46,045 bases of DNA, taken from positions 1 to 46,045 of the forward strand of contig JBIKKP010000007.1 in the NCBI GenBank assembly GCA_044360285.1, in the 5' to 3' direction. Position 1 is the stretch's first letter. Each line of letters opens with the position of its first letter. Below the pieces are notes generated by a model. That model was given only the letters and a program-made list of their open reading frames with translations. It was not told the origin of the DNA and did not search any database. Below are positions 8,350-16,814 of the stretch, one piece after another. This DNA comes from UBA2645 sp044360285 (GTDB lineage Bacteria; Pseudomonadota; Alphaproteobacteria; Rickettsiales; UBA1997). The position numbers and the translations under genes are program-made.

Positions 8350-9162
8350 ATGGAAAAATTTATTTTTAAAAACGGCCAAATGCTTGCCGCTCAAGCTGCG
8401 AGCATTTCAATTGATGAGCGCGGGTTTCTTTTTGGTGATGGATTTTTTGAAAGCTGCAAAATTTTTGATGGGAAAATTTACAATTTCAAAGCCCACGAAA
8501 GCAGAATGCTAAAGGCTTTGCGGCATTTGAAAATTTCTTACGATATTTCTTCGCTGCAAAAAAATTCGAAAGCGCTGATTGAAAAAAACAAAATCAAAAA
8601 CGGAATTTTGCGCATTTCAATTAGTCGCGGAATTGGCAGTGTTGGTTATGCTCCAACCAGTGATTGCAAGGCTTTGACAATCATTCAAACTTTGGAAGAA
8701 AGAGCAATTCCACCAAAAATTTCACTTGGAATTTCCACGCAAATTGCACCACAAAATTTTGGCTTCAAGTCAATGAATGCTTTACCTTATGTCTTAAATA
8801 AGGTTGAAGCGAAAGAAAAAAATTTATTCGATTTGGTGATGTTATCGCCAAAAAAAGAAGTTTGCGAAACTTCGTCAGCAAACATTTTTTGGGTAAAAAA
8901 TGGTAAAATTTTTACCACCGAAAAATCACCGCAAATCTTGCCAGGAGTGGTTCAAGAGCGCTTGTTAAAAATTTCACCAATCGAAATTGTTAGAAAAAAA
9001 ATAAAAATTTCGGCGCTGAAAAATGCTGATGAAATTTTCCTCACCAACTCGTCATTTCTGTTGCTTAGCGTTGATGAATTTTTGGGACGCAAGCTGCAGA
9101 AAAATTTCGGCGCGATGCTTTTGAAAGTGTTAAAAAACGATGTCGTAAGCAATGCCAACTAA
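8350..9162 (+). CDS. pabC: aminodeoxychorismate lyase (class IV aminotransferase)
   Basis: This PLP enzyme probably releases pyruvate from 4-amino-4-deoxychorismate to give p-aminobenzoate for folate. The 270-aa product has class IV signatures: SIDERGFLFGDGFFES near residue 20, a likely PLP lysine in the LPYVLNKVEAKEKN segment, and SSANIFWVKNGKIFTTE. The frame is open further upstream into the divergent PBP gene, but ATG 8350 begins at the family's usual N-terminus. Branched-chain or D-amino-acid aminotransferase is an alternative from sequence alone; the 11-base overlap with pabB strongly favours PabC. Confidence 0.85.
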   Translation: MEKFIFKNGQMLAAQAASISIDERGFLFGDGFFESCKIFDGKIYNFKAHESRMLKALRHLKISYDISSLQKNSKALIEKNKIKNGILRISISRGIGSVGYAPTSDCKALTIIQTLEERAIPPKISLGISTQIAPQNFGFKSMNALPYVLNKVEAKEKNLFDLVMLSPKKEVCETSSANIFWVKNGKIFTTEKSPQILPGVVQERLLKISPIEIVRKKIKISALKNADEIFLTNSSFLLLSVDEFLGRKLQKNFGAMLLKVLKNDVVSNAN

Positions 9163-10447
9163 GAAATTAAAATGGTGCGACCCGCGAAATTTTGCACAAA
9201 AAATTGTGCAAAATTATCAAGGTGAAGATTTGGTTTTCCTCTACTCTGGACTGGCTTCACAGGTTTGCGATTCTTTTTCTTATCTTGCTCTTTTTCCAAA
9301 GAAAAAATTTGTTGGTGATGAAATTTCTGCAGCAAAAAATTTCATAAAAAATTGTGAGCAAAAAGCTTTCGGATACTTCTCTTACGAGCTTGCGGGCGAT
9401 TTAGAAAAACTTCCGCCGGTAAAAAAATCACACATCAAATTTGCAAAAATTTGCCTCATCGAATTCGCGCTAATTTTTGAATTCGACCACCAGAAAAAAA
9501 CTCTGCGCGCAATCTTTGACGAAGAAAAAAAACTTGCCGAAGTCTTGAAATATAAGGCCGCAGCGCGAAAGAAACTTGCGGTGAAAGTAGAAGATTTTTC
9601 CTCAAATTTTTCTGACGAAACCTACCTTGCGGCAATTGACGAAATCAAAAAACAAATCGCCGCTGGAGACTTTTATCAAACAAATTTAACGCGAAAATTT
9701 TTTGGAAATTTTGACAAAAAATTAGATTTAAATTCCGCTGCCGAACTTTTCTTCACGCTTACAAAATCAAGCCCGGCCAACTATTCAGCTTTCTTAAAAA
9801 TTGCTGACGATTTCGTAATTTCCTCAAGCCCGGAATTATTTTTACGCTTAAAAAATGGCGATGTTTTATCGCGTCCAATTAAAGGCACCGCCCCAAGAGC
9901 GCCAGACTCTGCGCAAGATTTATTAAACAAAAAAAATCTGCAAAATTCGCCAAAAGAACGCGCCGAAAATTTGATGATTGTTGATTTGGTGAGAAACGAT
10001 CTAGCCAGAGTTTGCGAGCCTGCAAGCGTGTTGGTGAAAAAGTCATTTGCGATAAATTCCTACAAAAATGTTCACCACATGTCGAGTGAAATTCATGGAA
10101 AAATTTTGCCAAATTGCTCAAGCCTTGAAGTGCTTGCAGCCTGCTTTGCACCTGGCTCGATGACTGGTGCACCAAAAATAAAAGCGATGGAAGTTGCGGC
10201 AAAAAAAGAAAAAATTGCGCGTGGAATTTATAGTGGAGCGCTTGGCGTTGTTGGTTTGGACGAACTAAATTTATCAGTGGTGATTCGCACTTTGTTTTTG
10301 CGCGACAAAAAATTCGAATTTCAAGTTGGCGGAGCAATTACTTTTGATTCGAAAAAAGAAGATGAATTGGCCGAGACTTATGCCAAAGCTGCTGCGTTGT
10401 TTAAGCTGCTCAAGCTCGATGTTTCTAGGGCGAAAAAGAAAAAATAA
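9152..10447 (+). CDS. pabB: aminodeoxychorismate synthase component I
   Basis: PabB aminates chorismate to 4-amino-4-deoxychorismate using ammonia from a PabA glutaminase, which is not seen in this window. The 431-aa product belongs to the chorismate-binding family. It has the PIKGTAPR motif, whose Lys distinguishes ADC synthase from anthranilate synthase (PIAGT). ENLMIVDLVRNDLAR and PGSMTGAPK are also present. It overlaps the end of pabC, forming a pabC-pabB unit for folate synthesis. The composition is very AT-rich with many AAAATTT runs, like its neighbour. Confidence 0.93.
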   Translation: MPTKKLKWCDPRNFAQKIVQNYQGEDLVFLYSGLASQVCDSFSYLALFPKKKFVGDEISAAKNFIKNCEQKAFGYFSYELAGDLEKLPPVKKSHIKFAKICLIEFALIFEFDHQKKTLRAIFDEEKKLAEVLKYKAAARKKLAVKVEDFSSNFSDETYLAAIDEIKKQIAAGDFYQTNLTRKFFGNFDKKLDLNSAAELFFTLTKSSPANYSAFLKIADDFVISSSPELFLRLKNGDVLSRPIKGTAPRAPDSAQDLLNKKNLQNSPKERAENLMIVDLVRNDLARVCEPASVLVKKSFAINSYKNVHHMSSEIHGKILPNCSSLEVLAACFAPGSMTGAPKIKAMEVAAKKEKIARGIYSGALGVVGLDELNLSVVIRTLFLRDKKFEFQVGGAITFDSKKEDELAETYAKAAALFKLLKLDVSRAKKKK

Positions 10448-10501
10448 AAACCGCCTAGACAAATCATTTTGCCAAAATAGAAAATTTGGAAACTCGAAAA
10501 A

Positions 10502-10550
10502 AATCAATATGTAGTGGCTATCACAGCAGTTGCGCCACTAGATGTAGTTA
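10502..10550 (+). promoter_or_regulatory. two NrdR-like boxes upstream of nrdA
   Basis: Two 16-base sites, AATCAATATGTAGTGG (10502-10517) and CCACTAGATGTAGTTA (10535-10550), each match 11 of 16 positions of the NrdR consensus ACACTATATATAGTGT. Their starts are 33 bases apart, about three helical turns. NrdR boxes of ribonucleotide reductase genes typically occur as such a pair. They lie 30-78 bases upstream of the nrdA ATG, so they would cover the promoter. NrdR would repress nrdA when dATP is high. The sites were matched by eye. Confidence 0.55.
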
Positions 10551-10579
10551 AAAAGCAGTAAACAAAAATTCTTCAAAAC

Positions 10580-12463
10580 ATGTCAAAAAAATCAAATAGC
10601 GCCAGCAAAACTTCGCCAAAAAAAGCGCAAGTTGACGCCACTCCAAGAAAAAAATTCGAAGTAAAAACCAGCATCGCCAAAGATGAAAAACTCAGCAATT
10701 TCGGCAAAGCAGTTCTGAAAGATCGTTACCTAATGCCAGGCGAATCTTACCAAGATTTGTTCGCCCGCGTTGCCGCTTATTATGCCGATGATCAAGAGCA
10801 CGCCAATCGCCTTTATGACTACATTTCCCAATTGTGGTTCATGCCGGCAACGCCAATTTTGAGCAACGGCGGCACGGATCGCGGTTTGCCAATTTCTTGT
10901 TTTTTGAACGAATGTTCCGACTCGCTTAGCGGAATTGTTGGGCTGTGGAATGAAAATGTTTGGCTTGCTTCAAAAGGCGGCGGCATTGGCAGCTATTGGG
11001 GAAATCTGCGTTCAATTGGCGAAACCGTGCGTGGAAACGGCAAAACTTCTGGTATTGTTCCGTTCATTAAAGTTATGGATTCGCAAACTTTGGCAATCTC
11101 GCAAGGAAGCCTCAGGCGTGGCTCGGCGGCGGTTTATTTGCCAATTCATCATCCAGAAATTGAGGAATTTATCGACATTCGCAGACCAACTGGTGGTGAT
11201 CCAAATCGTCGCTCACTGAATTTGCATCATGGAATTGCCGTCACTGATGAATTCATGAAAGCTGTAGAAAAAGATGCCGATTTCGATTTGCGCAGCCCGC
11301 ACAGCGGCCAAGCTGTAGACACCATCAAAGCTCGCACTTTGTGGATTAAATTGCTCACCGCGCGTGTTGAAACTGGTGAACCATACATTCTTTTCATCGA
11401 CTCGGTGAATCGTGCAATTCCTGAGCATCACAAAAAATTGGGTTTGAAAGTTAAGACTTCGAATTTGTGCAGCGAAATCACCCTTCCAACCGGCCTTGAT
11501 CATTTGGGGGGAGATCGCACAGCAGTTTGCTGCCTGTCTTCGCTGAATTTGGAATATTACGATGAGTGGAAAGAAAACCCGCAAATCCTTGAAGATGTAA
11601 TGCGCTTCCTTGATAACGTCTTGGAAGATTTCATCAAAAAAGCGCCAGATTCGATGAGCAAATCGAAATATTCTGCCATGCGCGAAAGAAGCGTAGGCCT
11701 TGGTGTGATGGGCTTCCACTCATTTTTACAAAGCAAAAATGTGCCAATTGAATCGGCGATGAGCAAAGTTTGGAACAAGAAAATTTTCCAATTCATCAAA
11801 CAAGGCGTTGATCGCGCTTCAAAGATTTTGGCCAAAGAACGCGGCGCTTGTTTGGACGCGGCAGAAGTTGGTTTGGATGAAAGATTTTCCAACAAATTGG
11901 CGATTGCTCCAACCGCATCAATTTCAATTATCGCCGGAAATTCTTCGCCAGGAATTGAGCCATTTGCGGCAAATTCTTTCACGCAAAAAACGCTGACTGG
12001 TTCCTTCAACGTGCGGAATAAAAATTTGGTGAAGTTGCTTGAGTCGAAAGGAAAAAATACCGAAGACGTTTGGTCTTCAATCACCATCAATGAAGGCTCG
12101 GTGCAGCATTTAGATTTCCTTGATGAACATGAAAAATTGGTCTTCAAAACCGCGCAAGAAATTGATCAGCGCTGGATGATCGACCTTTCCGCCGAACGTC
12201 AAGACTACATTTGCCAAGCGCAGAGTTTGAACATTTTCGTGCCCGGAAATGTTTCGAAGAAAGAGTTGCACGAGATTCATTTCAGAGCGTGGCAGAAAGG
12301 GCTGAAGAGCCTTTACTATTGCCGCTCAACCTCGATGCAGCGTGCGGATAAGGTTTCCAATAAAGGCGAATTGCATGAGTTGAAGGTTGGTGGGCTTGAA
12401 GCTGCGCCGGCTGTAGGCGGTGAGGGGGAGAGTAAGTATGATGAGTGTTTGGCTTGTCAGTAA
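10580..12463 (+). CDS. nrdA: class I ribonucleoside-diphosphate reductase alpha subunit
   Basis: The alpha subunit reduces ribonucleotides to deoxyribonucleotides. Residues seen are Cys107 (PISCFLN), the thiyl-radical Cys297 with Asn295 and Glu299 (SNLCSEI), a Tyr-Tyr dyad in SLYYCRS, and a C-terminal redox pair in the last residues, CLACQ. The Tyr dyad indicates radical transfer from a NrdB subunit, so this is class I rather than B12-dependent. At 627 aa it is short: there is no N-terminal ATP-cone, so overall-activity control by dATP at that site would be absent. nrdB is not in the window. The N-terminal ~25 residues are Lys/Ser-rich. The end overlaps the next gene by 19 bases. Confidence 0.93.
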   Translation: MSKKSNSASKTSPKKAQVDATPRKKFEVKTSIAKDEKLSNFGKAVLKDRYLMPGESYQDLFARVAAYYADDQEHANRLYDYISQLWFMPATPILSNGGTDRGLPISCFLNECSDSLSGIVGLWNENVWLASKGGGIGSYWGNLRSIGETVRGNGKTSGIVPFIKVMDSQTLAISQGSLRRGSAAVYLPIHHPEIEEFIDIRRPTGGDPNRRSLNLHHGIAVTDEFMKAVEKDADFDLRSPHSGQAVDTIKARTLWIKLLTARVETGEPYILFIDSVNRAIPEHHKKLGLKVKTSNLCSEITLPTGLDHLGGDRTAVCCLSSLNLEYYDEWKENPQILEDVMRFLDNVLEDFIKKAPDSMSKSKYSAMRERSVGLGVMGFHSFLQSKNVPIESAMSKVWNKKIFQFIKQGVDRASKILAKERGACLDAAEVGLDERFSNKLAIAPTASISIIAGNSSPGIEPFAANSFTQKTLTGSFNVRNKNLVKLLESKGKNTEDVWSSITINEGSVQHLDFLDEHEKLVFKTAQEIDQRWMIDLSAERQDYICQAQSLNIFVPGNVSKKELHEIHFRAWQKGLKSLYYCRSTSMQRADKVSNKGELHELKVGGLEAAPAVGGEGESKYDECLACQ

Positions 12464-13215
12464 AGGCAGCGTCAAAACAAAAACTCATACCTTTAGATTT
12501 CGGTAGCTGCTCACTTTCGCAGTATATCGAAAGAGCTCATGATAACGCCTTTGCTACTTTTGTAAAAAATAAAAATAACTGCTTCTCCGACTTACGAGAA
12601 ATCAATGATTGTTTCCAGAAAATCTCCGACGCTCTGGACAATCCACAAGATATACTTCCCGCCTTCTTATTAATTCGTTCGTTTTCGGCCTATAGAGCAT
12701 CATGCAACACTGCGATGTCTGGGCAAGTTGTGGAAACTTTTGTTTTGTTGAGATCGTGTCTAGAATTTGCGGGGTATGCTTTATTAATGCAGGTTGATCG
12801 AAGATTGGTCGAAGTTTGGCTTAAGAGGCATAACGGCCTTGATGTCGCAGAAAAGAAAAAGTCTAAGTCGGCAGTAAAGAAAGAATTTATCGTCGGGAGA
12901 ATAAAGGAAGAACTGGTGAAAAAAGATGCCCAGTTAGGAGGGATTTTTGATTTGTTGTATGAGCGCAGTATCGATGAAGGTGGTCACCCGAATGAAAGAG
13001 CCGTATTTGGTAGTATGAGGGTGAACGCAGGAGAGGGTGTTCAAAATTTTGAACAAATTTATTTGCATGGAGATGACGTACATAGTGAGTCTGCATTAAA
13101 AACAACTGCGCAAGTTGGGCTATGTAGCCTAAGTATTTTTGAGAATATTTTTCCCAAAAGATTTTCTATTCTCGGGATTAAGGATGATCTAAAGAGAATT
13201 AAGAAGCGCTTCTAA
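12445..13215 (+). CDS. unknown 256-aa protein overlapping nrdA
   Basis: The family is not recognised with confidence. The probable start is GTG 12445, within the last codons of nrdA in another frame; no ATG occurs until about codon 90. The protein is mostly helical. The stretch AFLLIRSFSAYRASCNTA...VLLRSCLEFAGYALLM vaguely recalls DUF5677-type proteins, which have similar 'LLRSxLE' helices. A Lys-rich patch lies near residue 140, and there is no signal peptide or membrane anchor. Codon use is less AT-biased than in nrdA or pabB. It may be an accessory gene coupled to nrdA translation. It is followed directly by a repeat-rich gene-free stretch. Confidence 0.75.
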   Translation: MFGLSVKAASKQKLIPLDFGSCSLSQYIERAHDNAFATFVKNKNNCFSDLREINDCFQKISDALDNPQDILPAFLLIRSFSAYRASCNTAMSGQVVETFVLLRSCLEFAGYALLMQVDRRLVEVWLKRHNGLDVAEKKKSKSAVKKEFIVGRIKEELVKKDAQLGGIFDLLYERSIDEGGHPNERAVFGSMRVNAGEGVQNFEQIYLHGDDVHSESALKTTAQVGLCSLSIFENIFPKRFSILGIKDDLKRIKKRF

Positions 13216-13233
13216 AAAATTTTGTGGAAATGT

Positions 13234-13335
13234 GGGTTTGCCCCGCTCAGGCGGCATTTGCAATGCCGCCTGGATGTTCATGCAATTTGTACTCTGGAAT
13301 TTTGCATGAACGTTTCGGCTCTGGGTTGCAAACCC
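13234..13335. repeat. structured palindromic element
   Basis: An outer inverted pair GGGTTTGC (13234-13241) / GCAAACCC (13328-13335) encloses two arms. One is a strong hairpin, GGCGGCATT/AATGCCGCC (13250-13270). The other is GTTCATGCAA (13276-13285) / TTGCATGAAC (13302-13311). This is the same outer-stem-plus-arms plan as the other repeats in the window but with different sequence. No second copy was seen here. Confidence 0.6.
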
Positions 13336-13411
13336 CGCCCGAGCATGGGGGTCAGAAAACTCAGTTAGTTTTTTAGTTTACTTCTTCGGTGGGTAACTAC
13401 TCAGCCTAACA

Positions 13412-13494
13412 GGCGTCGCCCGCAGGCAGGCTCAGGGTGACTCGGTTTTTTTTGTGATGACAAAAGGTAGTCATGCTGAGCCTGTCGAAGCATG
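13412..13494. repeat. inverted repeat element, family B copy 1
   Basis: The left arm GGCGTCGCCC...GGCTCAGGGTGACT and right arm GTCATGCTGAGC...CATG face each other across about 27 bases. A second copy with the same arm borders is at 32305-32380. The whole stretch 13216-13517 between the unknown gene and secB holds only this and the structured element at 13234-13335; no gene is seen in it. Confidence 0.75.
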
Positions 13495-13517
13495 CGGCTC
13501 GCTTGGAACAAGAGAGC

Positions 13518-13964
13518 TTAATTCTTCAACTCACTCTCTGGCTTTGCACCTTCCAGCGCCTTCCTGCGATGATACAACGCCGCAAAATCAACCGGATCAA
13601 GCATCAGCGGCGCAAACCCAGCATCGGCCGTGGCGCCGGCAAGAATCCTGCGCAAAAACGGGAAAAGCAGGTTAGGGCAATAAATCAACAAAACTTGCTC
13701 AAGCATATCTTTCTCAATTTTCTGCAACTGGAAAATCCCCGCATAAGTCAAACTGCAATCAAACAACTCGGACTTATTCGCCGTCGCTTTCGCGGCAATT
13801 TTCAGCACGATTTCAAAATTTTCTTCAGAGAGTTTTTTTGCATCAATATCAATTGAGATGGCAATATCTGGCTTATCTTTTGGTTCCAAAAAAACTTGCG
13901 GAGCGCCGGGAACATTGAGTTCAAGGGCTTTGATGTATTGTGTGAGAATTTTGATGTTAGACAT
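13518..13964 (-). CDS. secB: protein-export chaperone SecB
   Basis: SecB is a cytoplasmic tetrameric chaperone that keeps preproteins unfolded and hands them to SecA. The 148-aa product has the family pattern: ILTQYIKALELNVPGAP at the N-terminus, the long beta region, and CPNLLFPFLRRILAGATADAGFAPLMLDPVDF near the C-terminus. It is last in the long minus-strand run, starting 3 bases after glpX ends. Confidence 0.95.
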   Translation of the reverse strand: MSNIKILTQYIKALELNVPGAPQVFLEPKDKPDIAISIDIDAKKLSEENFEIVLKIAAKATANKSELFDCSLTYAGIFQLQKIEKDMLEQVLLIYCPNLLFPFLRRILAGATADAGFAPLMLDPVDFAALYHRRKALEGAKPESELKN

Positions 13965-13967
13965 TTT

Positions 13968-14909
13968 TTAAAAGATTTCGCTGGTGGTTCTAATTACTTG
14001 GCGTGCGGCTGAATCCATCAGCAGCGAGCTGACGAAAATTTTTCCGCTGTTTTTGCATTTCTTCACGCCGTCAAGCATATAGCCGTCAGTGACGCCAGCG
14101 CAGGCGAAAATCACATCGCCTTTGGCCATTTCAGCGGCAGTGTATTTTTTGTTTAGGTCTTGAATGCCCATTTTTTTGGCGCGTTCTTTTTGTTTTTCGT
14201 TATCGCCAAAAATTAGTCGGCCCATCATTTGTCCGCCAATCACACGAAGAGCTGCAGCAGCAAGCACGCCTTCTGGCGCGCCGCCAGTTCCCATATAGGC
14301 ATCAATTCTTGCACTTTGTGAAGTGCAGGCAATCACACCAGCAACGTCGCCATCACCGATAAGACGGATGCGAGCACCAGCTTCACGAACTTTAGTGATT
14401 AGTTCTTCGTGGCGCGAGCGCTCAAGGATCATTACGGTTAGATCAGAAATATCGCATTTTTTGGCTTTGGCGAGATTTTGCAGATTTTGTTTTGGTGAAT
14501 TATCAAGGTCGATGATGCCTTCTGGCAAGCCAGCGCCAACGGCGATTTTGTCCATGTAAACATCTGGAGCGTGCAAAAATCCGCCTTTTTTTGCGAAGGC
14601 AATAACAGCAAGCGAAGACTCGCCAGCGTTGGCGCAAATGGTTGTGCCCTCTAACGGATCAAGCGCAATATCAACTTCAATTCCGCCTTTGCCAACTTTC
14701 TCGCCAATATAAAGCATCGGCGCTTCGTCGCGCTCACCTTCGCCAATCACGATGGTGCCCGTGATGTTCATTTCATTGAGGCTGTGGCGCATTGACTTTA
14801 CAGCAGCGGCATCGGCAGCCATGTTATCACCTTTGCCAATCCAGTCATAACAAGCGATTGCCGCTTGGTTGGTTAGGTTGATGATTTGAGAAGAAAGATT
14901 GCTGAGCAT
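13968..14909 (-). CDS. glpX: class II fructose-1,6-bisphosphatase
   Basis: GlpX hydrolyses fructose-1,6-bisphosphate to fructose-6-phosphate in gluconeogenesis. The 313-aa product shows the Mg-binding IGEGERDEAPML, ALDPLEGTT and GDGDVAGVIACT segments of the class II family. The frame can be extended to 14972, but that part lies over the rpmG terminator hairpin, and ATG 14909 (MLSNLSSQ) gives the normal N-terminus. With the class I aldolase at 35284 it fits a gluconeogenic route. Confidence 0.94.
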   Translation of the reverse strand: MLSNLSSQIINLTNQAAIACYDWIGKGDNMAADAAAVKSMRHSLNEMNITGTIVIGEGERDEAPMLYIGEKVGKGGIEVDIALDPLEGTTICANAGESSLAVIAFAKKGGFLHAPDVYMDKIAVGAGLPEGIIDLDNSPKQNLQNLAKAKKCDISDLTVMILERSRHEELITKVREAGARIRLIGDGDVAGVIACTSQSARIDAYMGTGGAPEGVLAAAALRVIGGQMMGRLIFGDNEKQKERAKKMGIQDLNKKYTAAEMAKGDVIFACAGVTDGYMLDGVKKCKNSGKIFVSSLLMDSAARQVIRTTSEIF

Positions 14910-14931
14910 TTTAATTTCGGAAAATTTTGAC

Positions 14932-14965
14932 AAAAAAAAGGCGGACTTTTTGAAGTCCGCCTTTT
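14932..14965 (-). terminator. Rho-independent terminator of rpmG
   Basis: On the minus strand AAAAGGCGGACTT pairs with AAGTCCGCCTTTT around a 4-base loop and continues into a T run. It lies just past the rpmG stop and before the glpX start, so it separates the upstream part of the minus-strand run from glpX-secB. The stem is perfect. Confidence 0.9.
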
Positions 14966-14975
14966 GCTTCAAGCC

Positions 14976-15170
14976 TTAGCTTGAGAGCTTATGCTCTTTG
15001 AATTCGACGTGTTTACGAACGATTGGGTCATATTTGCTAAAGACCATTTTTTCTTGTTTTTGCTTCGGATTGCGGCGCGCAAGGTAGAAAAATCCAGTAC
15101 CAGCAGAGCTTACTAGCTTGAACAAAATCGAATTTCTTTTTGCTTTTGAAGCCTTTGGTTTTCCAGCCAT
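14976..15170 (-). CDS. rpmG: 50S ribosomal protein L33 (bL33)
   Basis: The 64-aa basic product contains LVSSAGTGFFYLARRNPKQKQEK and the C-terminal KYDPIVRKHVEFKEHK, characteristic of bL33. It lacks the zinc-binding Cys pairs, so it is the Cys-free form. It is about nine residues longer at the N-terminus than E. coli L33 (MAGKPKASKAKRN). A strong terminator follows directly. Its start is 70 bases from the nadK stop, enough for its own promoter. Confidence 0.95.
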   Translation of the reverse strand: MAGKPKASKAKRNSILFKLVSSAGTGFFYLARRNPKQKQEKMVFSKYDPIVRKHVEFKEHKLSS

Positions 15171-15240
15171 AAAGTGAGAAATTTTAAAAATTTAAAAAAG
15201 GGCGCGCAAGGTAGGCAGCGACTTCTTTGCAGTCAAGCAG

Positions 15241-16026
15241 CTAATTGATGAATTGTTCGCGAATAATTCTCTCCTCAAGTGAGTGATTTGGATCAAAAAG
15301 GATTGGGAAAGCAATTGAGCGATCTTCAGAAACTTCAACTTCTTTGGCATTAAGAATCTGAATAGAATCGGCATTGGCGCTGGTTGGGCGCGTTTTGTGA
15401 TTGAGAATGGTGAACTTGATTTTGCTGTCCGAGCTAAGTAAGGCGTTTTTCCAGCTGCGTGGGCGAAACGGGCAAATGGCGCTTAAAGCTAAGATTTTTG
15501 CGCCAAATGGAATTATTGGTCCGCCAGCAGAAAGGTTGTAAGCAGTGCTTCCAGCAGGTGTTGCCACCAAAATTCCATCGCCAATCAGCGAGTCAATGCG
15601 GCTTTGCCCATTGATTTCGACCTTAATTTGTGCGGCTTGGCTTGAATGACGAACAAGCGAAATTTCGTTGATGGCGATGTGACTGTGTTTTTTATTGTTG
15701 GCGTCAATGACGTTCATGCGTAGTGGATGAATCATTGATACAGTAGATTGCTCTATGGCTTCGATCAGGTTTTGATGTTTGGTTTGGTTTAGTAAAAATC
15801 CAACCGTGCCATAATTTATGCCATAAATTGGCAGTGGATTTTTTTCATATTTATGCAGCAGGTGCAGCATAAATCCGTCTCCGCCGATGGCGATAATCAA
15901 ATCAAGCTTTTGATTTTGTGCTGCGTCAAGGTCGATGAATTGATAATTTTTTATCAATTCATTTTTCAGCGCGACGGCTCCACTATTGCTTTTGGCGGCA
16001 GTGATGGCGATTAAATTATATTTCAT
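15241..16026 (-). CDS. nadK: NAD kinase
   Basis: NadK phosphorylates NAD to NADP. The 261-aa product has the GGDG motif (IIAIGGDGFMLH), the substrate NE pair (AINEISLVR), and the conserved GDGILVATPAGSTAYNLSAGGP block. The length is typical of the alphaproteobacterial short form. It overlaps rlmB by 4 bases (ATGA), so they are cotranscribed. Confidence 0.95.
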   Translation of the reverse strand: MKYNLIAITAAKSNSGAVALKNELIKNYQFIDLDAAQNQKLDLIIAIGGDGFMLHLLHKYEKNPLPIYGINYGTVGFLLNQTKHQNLIEAIEQSTVSMIHPLRMNVIDANNKKHSHIAINEISLVRHSSQAAQIKVEINGQSRIDSLIGDGILVATPAGSTAYNLSAGGPIIPFGAKILALSAICPFRPRSWKNALLSSDSKIKFTILNHKTRPTSANADSIQILNAKEVEVSEDRSIAFPILFDPNHSLEERIIREQFIN

Positions 16027-16814
16027 TTTGACAGTTCAAAAAGTGCAATTGAGGTGGCAACAGAAGCGTTTAGACTTTCTACCTCTTCGTCGATTTTAAT
16101 TTTTACCAGCAAATCGCAATTTTTTTTCACCAAATCGCGCATTCCGCTGCCTTCTGATCCAACAATTAGCGCGATGTTTTTATATTCTTTGAGTTTGGAA
16201 AGTTCGACTTTTCCTTCGCCAGCAAGGCCGGCGCACCAATAGCCAATTTTTTTCAGCTTTTCGATTAAATTATTCAAATTGGTGACGCAGTAGAGGTCAA
16301 CAAGTTCAAGGGTTCCAGCTGAAGATTTAGCAATTGTGGCATTTTCTTTTGGCGCTTGATGTTCGCAAAAAATAATTTTTTTTACACCAAAAGCGGCGGC
16401 ACTGCGAATAATTGCGCCAACATTATGTGGATCAGAAATTTGGTCTAGCATCAGCAGAGTAGGGAGCCTGGAGCCTTCTTCTATTCCATGTAATTCTTCC
16501 AAAAGATCAAATTGGCTTTTGAGTGGAATTTTGCTTACACGAAGTGCCAAGCCTTGATGCACCTGGTTTAAGCCAATTTTTGCTTCGATATGCGAAGGGT
16601 CAACTAACTTGATTAGCGACTTGAGATTCTTGAGGGATTTTTTTTCGATGAATTTTTCGAGATCAGAAATCGCGTTTTTTGTAGCGAGGATCTCAAAGAT
16701 TTTGCGACGGTTTTTTTCTAGCGTGGTGAAACTTGGATGCTTGCCGTAGAGCCACAAATCATCTGATGCGATGTGGCTCTGCGACTGCTTATTTTTTGTG
16801 GGCTTTTTTATCAT
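16023..16814 (-). CDS. rlmB: 23S rRNA 2'-O-ribose methyltransferase, SpoU/TrmH family (RlmB-like)
   Basis: The enzyme uses SAM to methylate a ribose 2'-OH, most likely G2251 of 23S rRNA. At 263 aa it has an N-terminal substrate-binding domain and a C-terminal SpoU knot: DQISDPHNVGAIIRSAAAFG, IALIVGSEGSGM, and VESLNASVATSIALFE. Assignment to RlmB rather than another TrmH-family member rests on overall layout. Its start lies 26 bases inside the upstream parvulin gene; no nearer start exists, and LWLYGKHP begins the conserved region at about residue 20. Confidence 0.88.
   Translation of the reverse strand: MIKKPTKNKQSQSHIASDDLWLYGKHPSFTTLEKNRRKIFEILATKNAISDLEKFIEKKSLKNLKSLIKLVDPSHIEAKIGLNQVHQGLALRVSKIPLKSQFDLLEELHGIEEGSRLPTLLMLDQISDPHNVGAIIRSAAAFGVKKIIFCEHQAPKENATIAKSSAGTLELVDLYCVTNLNNLIEKLKKIGYWCAGLAGEGKVELSKLKEYKNIALIVGSEGSGMRDLVKKNCDLLVKIKIDEEVESLNASVATSIALFELSK

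Noticed and set aside
10580..12463. B12-dependent (class II) ribonucleotide reductase
   Set aside because: The Tyr-Tyr dyad near the C-terminus and the overall layout match class I alpha subunits that need NrdB.
14910..14972. N-terminal extension of glpX
   Set aside because: It would translate through the rpmG terminator hairpin, and the family begins at ATG 14909.
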